Positions 5,002 through 6,056 of a DNA stretch of 6,056 nt are shown in pieces. The notes below the pieces were generated by a model. It saw only the letters and a list, made by a program, of their open reading frames with translations. It was not told the DNA's origin and searched no databases. The stretch covers positions 1 to 6,056 of the forward strand of contig PJET01000235.1 in assembly GCA_002825515.1 (NCBI GenBank), given 5' to 3'. A program made the position numbers and the translations under genes. Origin of the DNA: Candidatus Thorarchaeota archaeon MP11T_1 (lineage in GTDB: Archaea > Asgardarchaeota > Thorarchaeia > Thorarchaeales > Thorarchaeaceae). The stretch's first letter is position 1. Each line of letters starts with the position of its first letter.

Positions 5002-5895
5002 TTGTCAGAAAAACTGGGGCAACTTGACTTAGTATTTGTCGTAGACAATACTGGATCAATGGGCCCATACATTCAGAACGTCAAGACCAAAATTCTAGAG
5101 ATTATTCGTACGATAAAGAAAGAGGAGATGGTTCATAGACTTCGAGTCGGTCTTGTATCTTACCGAGACCACCCTCCTGAAGAAACCACATATGTCACTC
5201 AGAAATATGAACTCTCACCTGACACCTCCAAGATTGAAAGTTATGTGATGCAGATGGACGCATCCGGCGGAGGTGATGGACCTGAGGCTGTTTCAACAGC
5301 GCTTCAGGTAATGAACAAGATGGAGTTTCTTAATGAGTCCGCAAAAATCGCAGTCTTGATTGGAGATGCACCACCTCACGGAGTTGAGAATGGAGACCGC
5401 TGGCCACAAGGAACACCAGATGGAGCGAAATGGACTGAGGAGGTCAAAAGAGCCTTTGTTAAGGGAATTGTAATTCACACAGTTGGTTGTTTCCCTGAAA
5501 TCGCCAGCTATGAAAAAGCTGTACAAACCTATGAGAAGATTGCTGCAGACTCACAGGGAAGATTCATACCACTTGAAAAGGCAGAGCTCCTTGTCAACAT
5601 CATTACTGGACTAGCAGTTGAGGAGATTGACAAATTAGCTATACAGAAATCAATCCTAGAGGACCTTGGTGTCAACATGGAAGAATTTCCAGCAGACGAA
5701 GAGTTCACTGAGGAAAAGATCTCAGAGATTGTTGCAAAGGTCCAGGCGAAAGGTGTTAAAAAACGAGCCATGGCTGAAAGGTCTGCCGCAGCCCCAGCGG
5801 CTAGTCGTGAAGACCTATTAGTTGAGGAACAGGAAATTGATGAGGCTGATATCCGAGAGGCTGTACGGCAGTTGAAATCAAAATCTAGAAAATAA
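5002..5895 (+). CDS. Soluble VWA-domain protein with intact MIDAS
   Basis: Residues 7-205 of 297 form a von Willebrand factor A domain. The first strand LDLVFVVDNTGSM carries the metal-ion-dependent adhesion site (Asp15, Thr17, Ser19). It is followed by LRVGLVSYRDHPPE (47-60), GGGDGPEAVSTAL with Asp92 (89-101), the strand KIAVLIGDAPPHG with Asp122 (115-127), and VIHTVGC (157-163). The DNTGSM, SYRDH, GGGDGPEA and GDAPPHG combination is the style seen in the VWA domain of eukaryotic VwkA-type alpha-kinases and related bacterial and archaeal proteins; no kinase domain is present here. The C-terminal third (205-297) is charged and helical with an Ala/Pro-rich linker (261-267) and a basic end (LKSKSRK), perhaps a partner-binding tail. 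With no signal peptide or membrane span it should be cytoplasmic, acting as a Mg2+-dependent protein-interaction module. There is no MoxR-type AAA gene beside it, so no chelatase-like complex is supported. Confidence 0.92.
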   Translation: MSEKLGQLDLVFVVDNTGSMGPYIQNVKTKILEIIRTIKKEEMVHRLRVGLVSYRDHPPEETTYVTQKYELSPDTSKIESYVMQMDASGGGDGPEAVSTALQVMNKMEFLNESAKIAVLIGDAPPHGVENGDRWPQGTPDGAKWTEEVKRAFVKGIVIHTVGCFPEIASYEKAVQTYEKIAADSQGRFIPLEKAELLVNIITGLAVEEIDKLAIQKSILEDLGVNMEEFPADEEFTEEKISEIVAKVQAKGVKKRAMAERSAAAPAASREDLLVEEQEIDEADIREAVRQLKSKSRK

Positions 5896-5903
5896 TGTCT
5901 TAA

Positions 5904-5923
5904 GGTGCTGCTCTTACAGCACC
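5904..5923 (+). terminator. Hairpin after the VWA gene, probable transcription end
   Basis: GGTGCTG (5904-5910) and CAGCACC (5917-5923) form a perfect 7-bp GC-rich stem with a 6-base loop (CTCTTA), 8 bases after the TAA. The following stretch (ACTCCTTATTTG) is only moderately T-rich. Archaeal termination depends mainly on U-runs, so the hairpin may instead protect the 3' end. Position and stem quality support a 3'-end role. Confidence 0.5.
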
Positions 5924-5956
5924 ACTCCTTATTTGTAGGATTGAAACTTTTCCAGA

Positions 5957-5975
5957 CTCTACAGACTTTGTAGAG
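5957..5975. other. Second hairpin in the right-hand intergenic region
   Basis: CTCTACA (5957-5963) and TGTAGAG (5969-5975) form a 7-bp stem with a 5-base loop. On the plus strand a T-rich run (TCTTTTTTCTG) follows about 20 bases later, at 5996-6004. It may be a back-up or bidirectional terminator between convergent genes. Confidence 0.3.
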
Positions 5976-6016
5976 AGTATTAATCTCAATTCAATCTTTT
6001 TTCTGCGCTTGTTCTT

Positions 6017-6056
6017 TTACTCGTCTTCGATGTCACTTTTCTTGGATCCCATTTCT
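6017..6056 (-). CDS. Possible C-terminal tail of a minus-strand gene cut by the right edge
   Basis: On the minus strand one frame reads EMGSKKSDIEDE and ends at TAA (6017-6019). A second frame reads KWDPRKVTSKTSKRTSAEKR and ends further left, near 5994. Either could be the charged end of a protein entering from the right, and the hairpins to the left would suit a convergent arrangement with the VWA gene. A plus-strand ATG at 6030 (MSLFLDPIS) is a third option, without a ribosome binding site. Too little sequence is present to decide. Confidence 0.2.
   Translation of the reverse strand, partial: EMGSKKSDIEDE

Noticed and set aside
5002..5895. VWA gene as part of a MoxR/chelatase-type AAA+ and VWA complex
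   Set aside because: No AAA+ ATPase gene with Walker motifs exists in the window, and the VWA sequence style is different.
1..6056. CRISPR array, insertion sequence, tRNA or rRNA
   Set aside because: No regularly spaced direct repeats, transposase motifs, terminal inverted repeats or cloverleaf-like segments were seen on either strand.

Overview
The window looks archaeal. TTG starts with purine-rich ribosome binding sites, AT-rich TATA-like boxes 25-40 bases upstream of starts, and a PadR regulator fused to a methyltransferase-like domain all point that way. The metazoan/amoebal-style VWA protein and overall gene style would fit an Asgard-type archaeon (for example a thorarchaeote). That placement is an inference from protein flavour only; there is no marker gene here to prove it.

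Layout. (1) Bases 1-617, minus strand: N-terminal 205 residues of a PadR-type winged-helix regulator, cut by the left edge. (2) Bases 618-712: a divergent promoter region with a 22-bp inverted repeat over the TATA-like box. (3) Bases 713-1147, plus strand: a small TPR protein that ends at TAG. The frame then stays open to a TGA at 1217-1219 and encodes what looks like the normal C-terminal tail of this kind of TPR protein. The TAG is therefore either a nonsense mutation, a sequencing error or a recoded amber codon. (4) Bases 1220-4851, minus strand: four genes in one direction, in transcription order two tandem paralogous membrane-anchored alpha/beta hydrolases, a seven-helix membrane protein of unknown function, and nadE (ammonia-dependent NAD synthetase). 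The gaps are 67, 47 and 71 bases, so this may be a loose operon, although at least the membrane-protein gene appears to have its own promoter. (5) Bases 4852-5001: a divergent intergenic region. (6) Bases 5002-5895, plus strand: a soluble VWA-domain protein with an intact MIDAS metal site, followed by a hairpin. (7) Bases 5896-6056: no confident gene; two hairpins and an ambiguous edge that may be the tail of a minus-strand gene.

How the genes fit together. Only nadE has a firm metabolic role (last step of NAD synthesis). The hydrolase pair is a clear local duplication, about 61% identical by hand alignment without gaps, with all catalytic residues intact in both copies. Nothing links the VWA, TPR and hydrolase genes functionally beyond proximity. 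The most notable observations are the amber codon inside the TPR gene with a hairpin just downstream, the PadR-methyltransferase fusion with a degraded SAM motif, and the hydrolase duplication.
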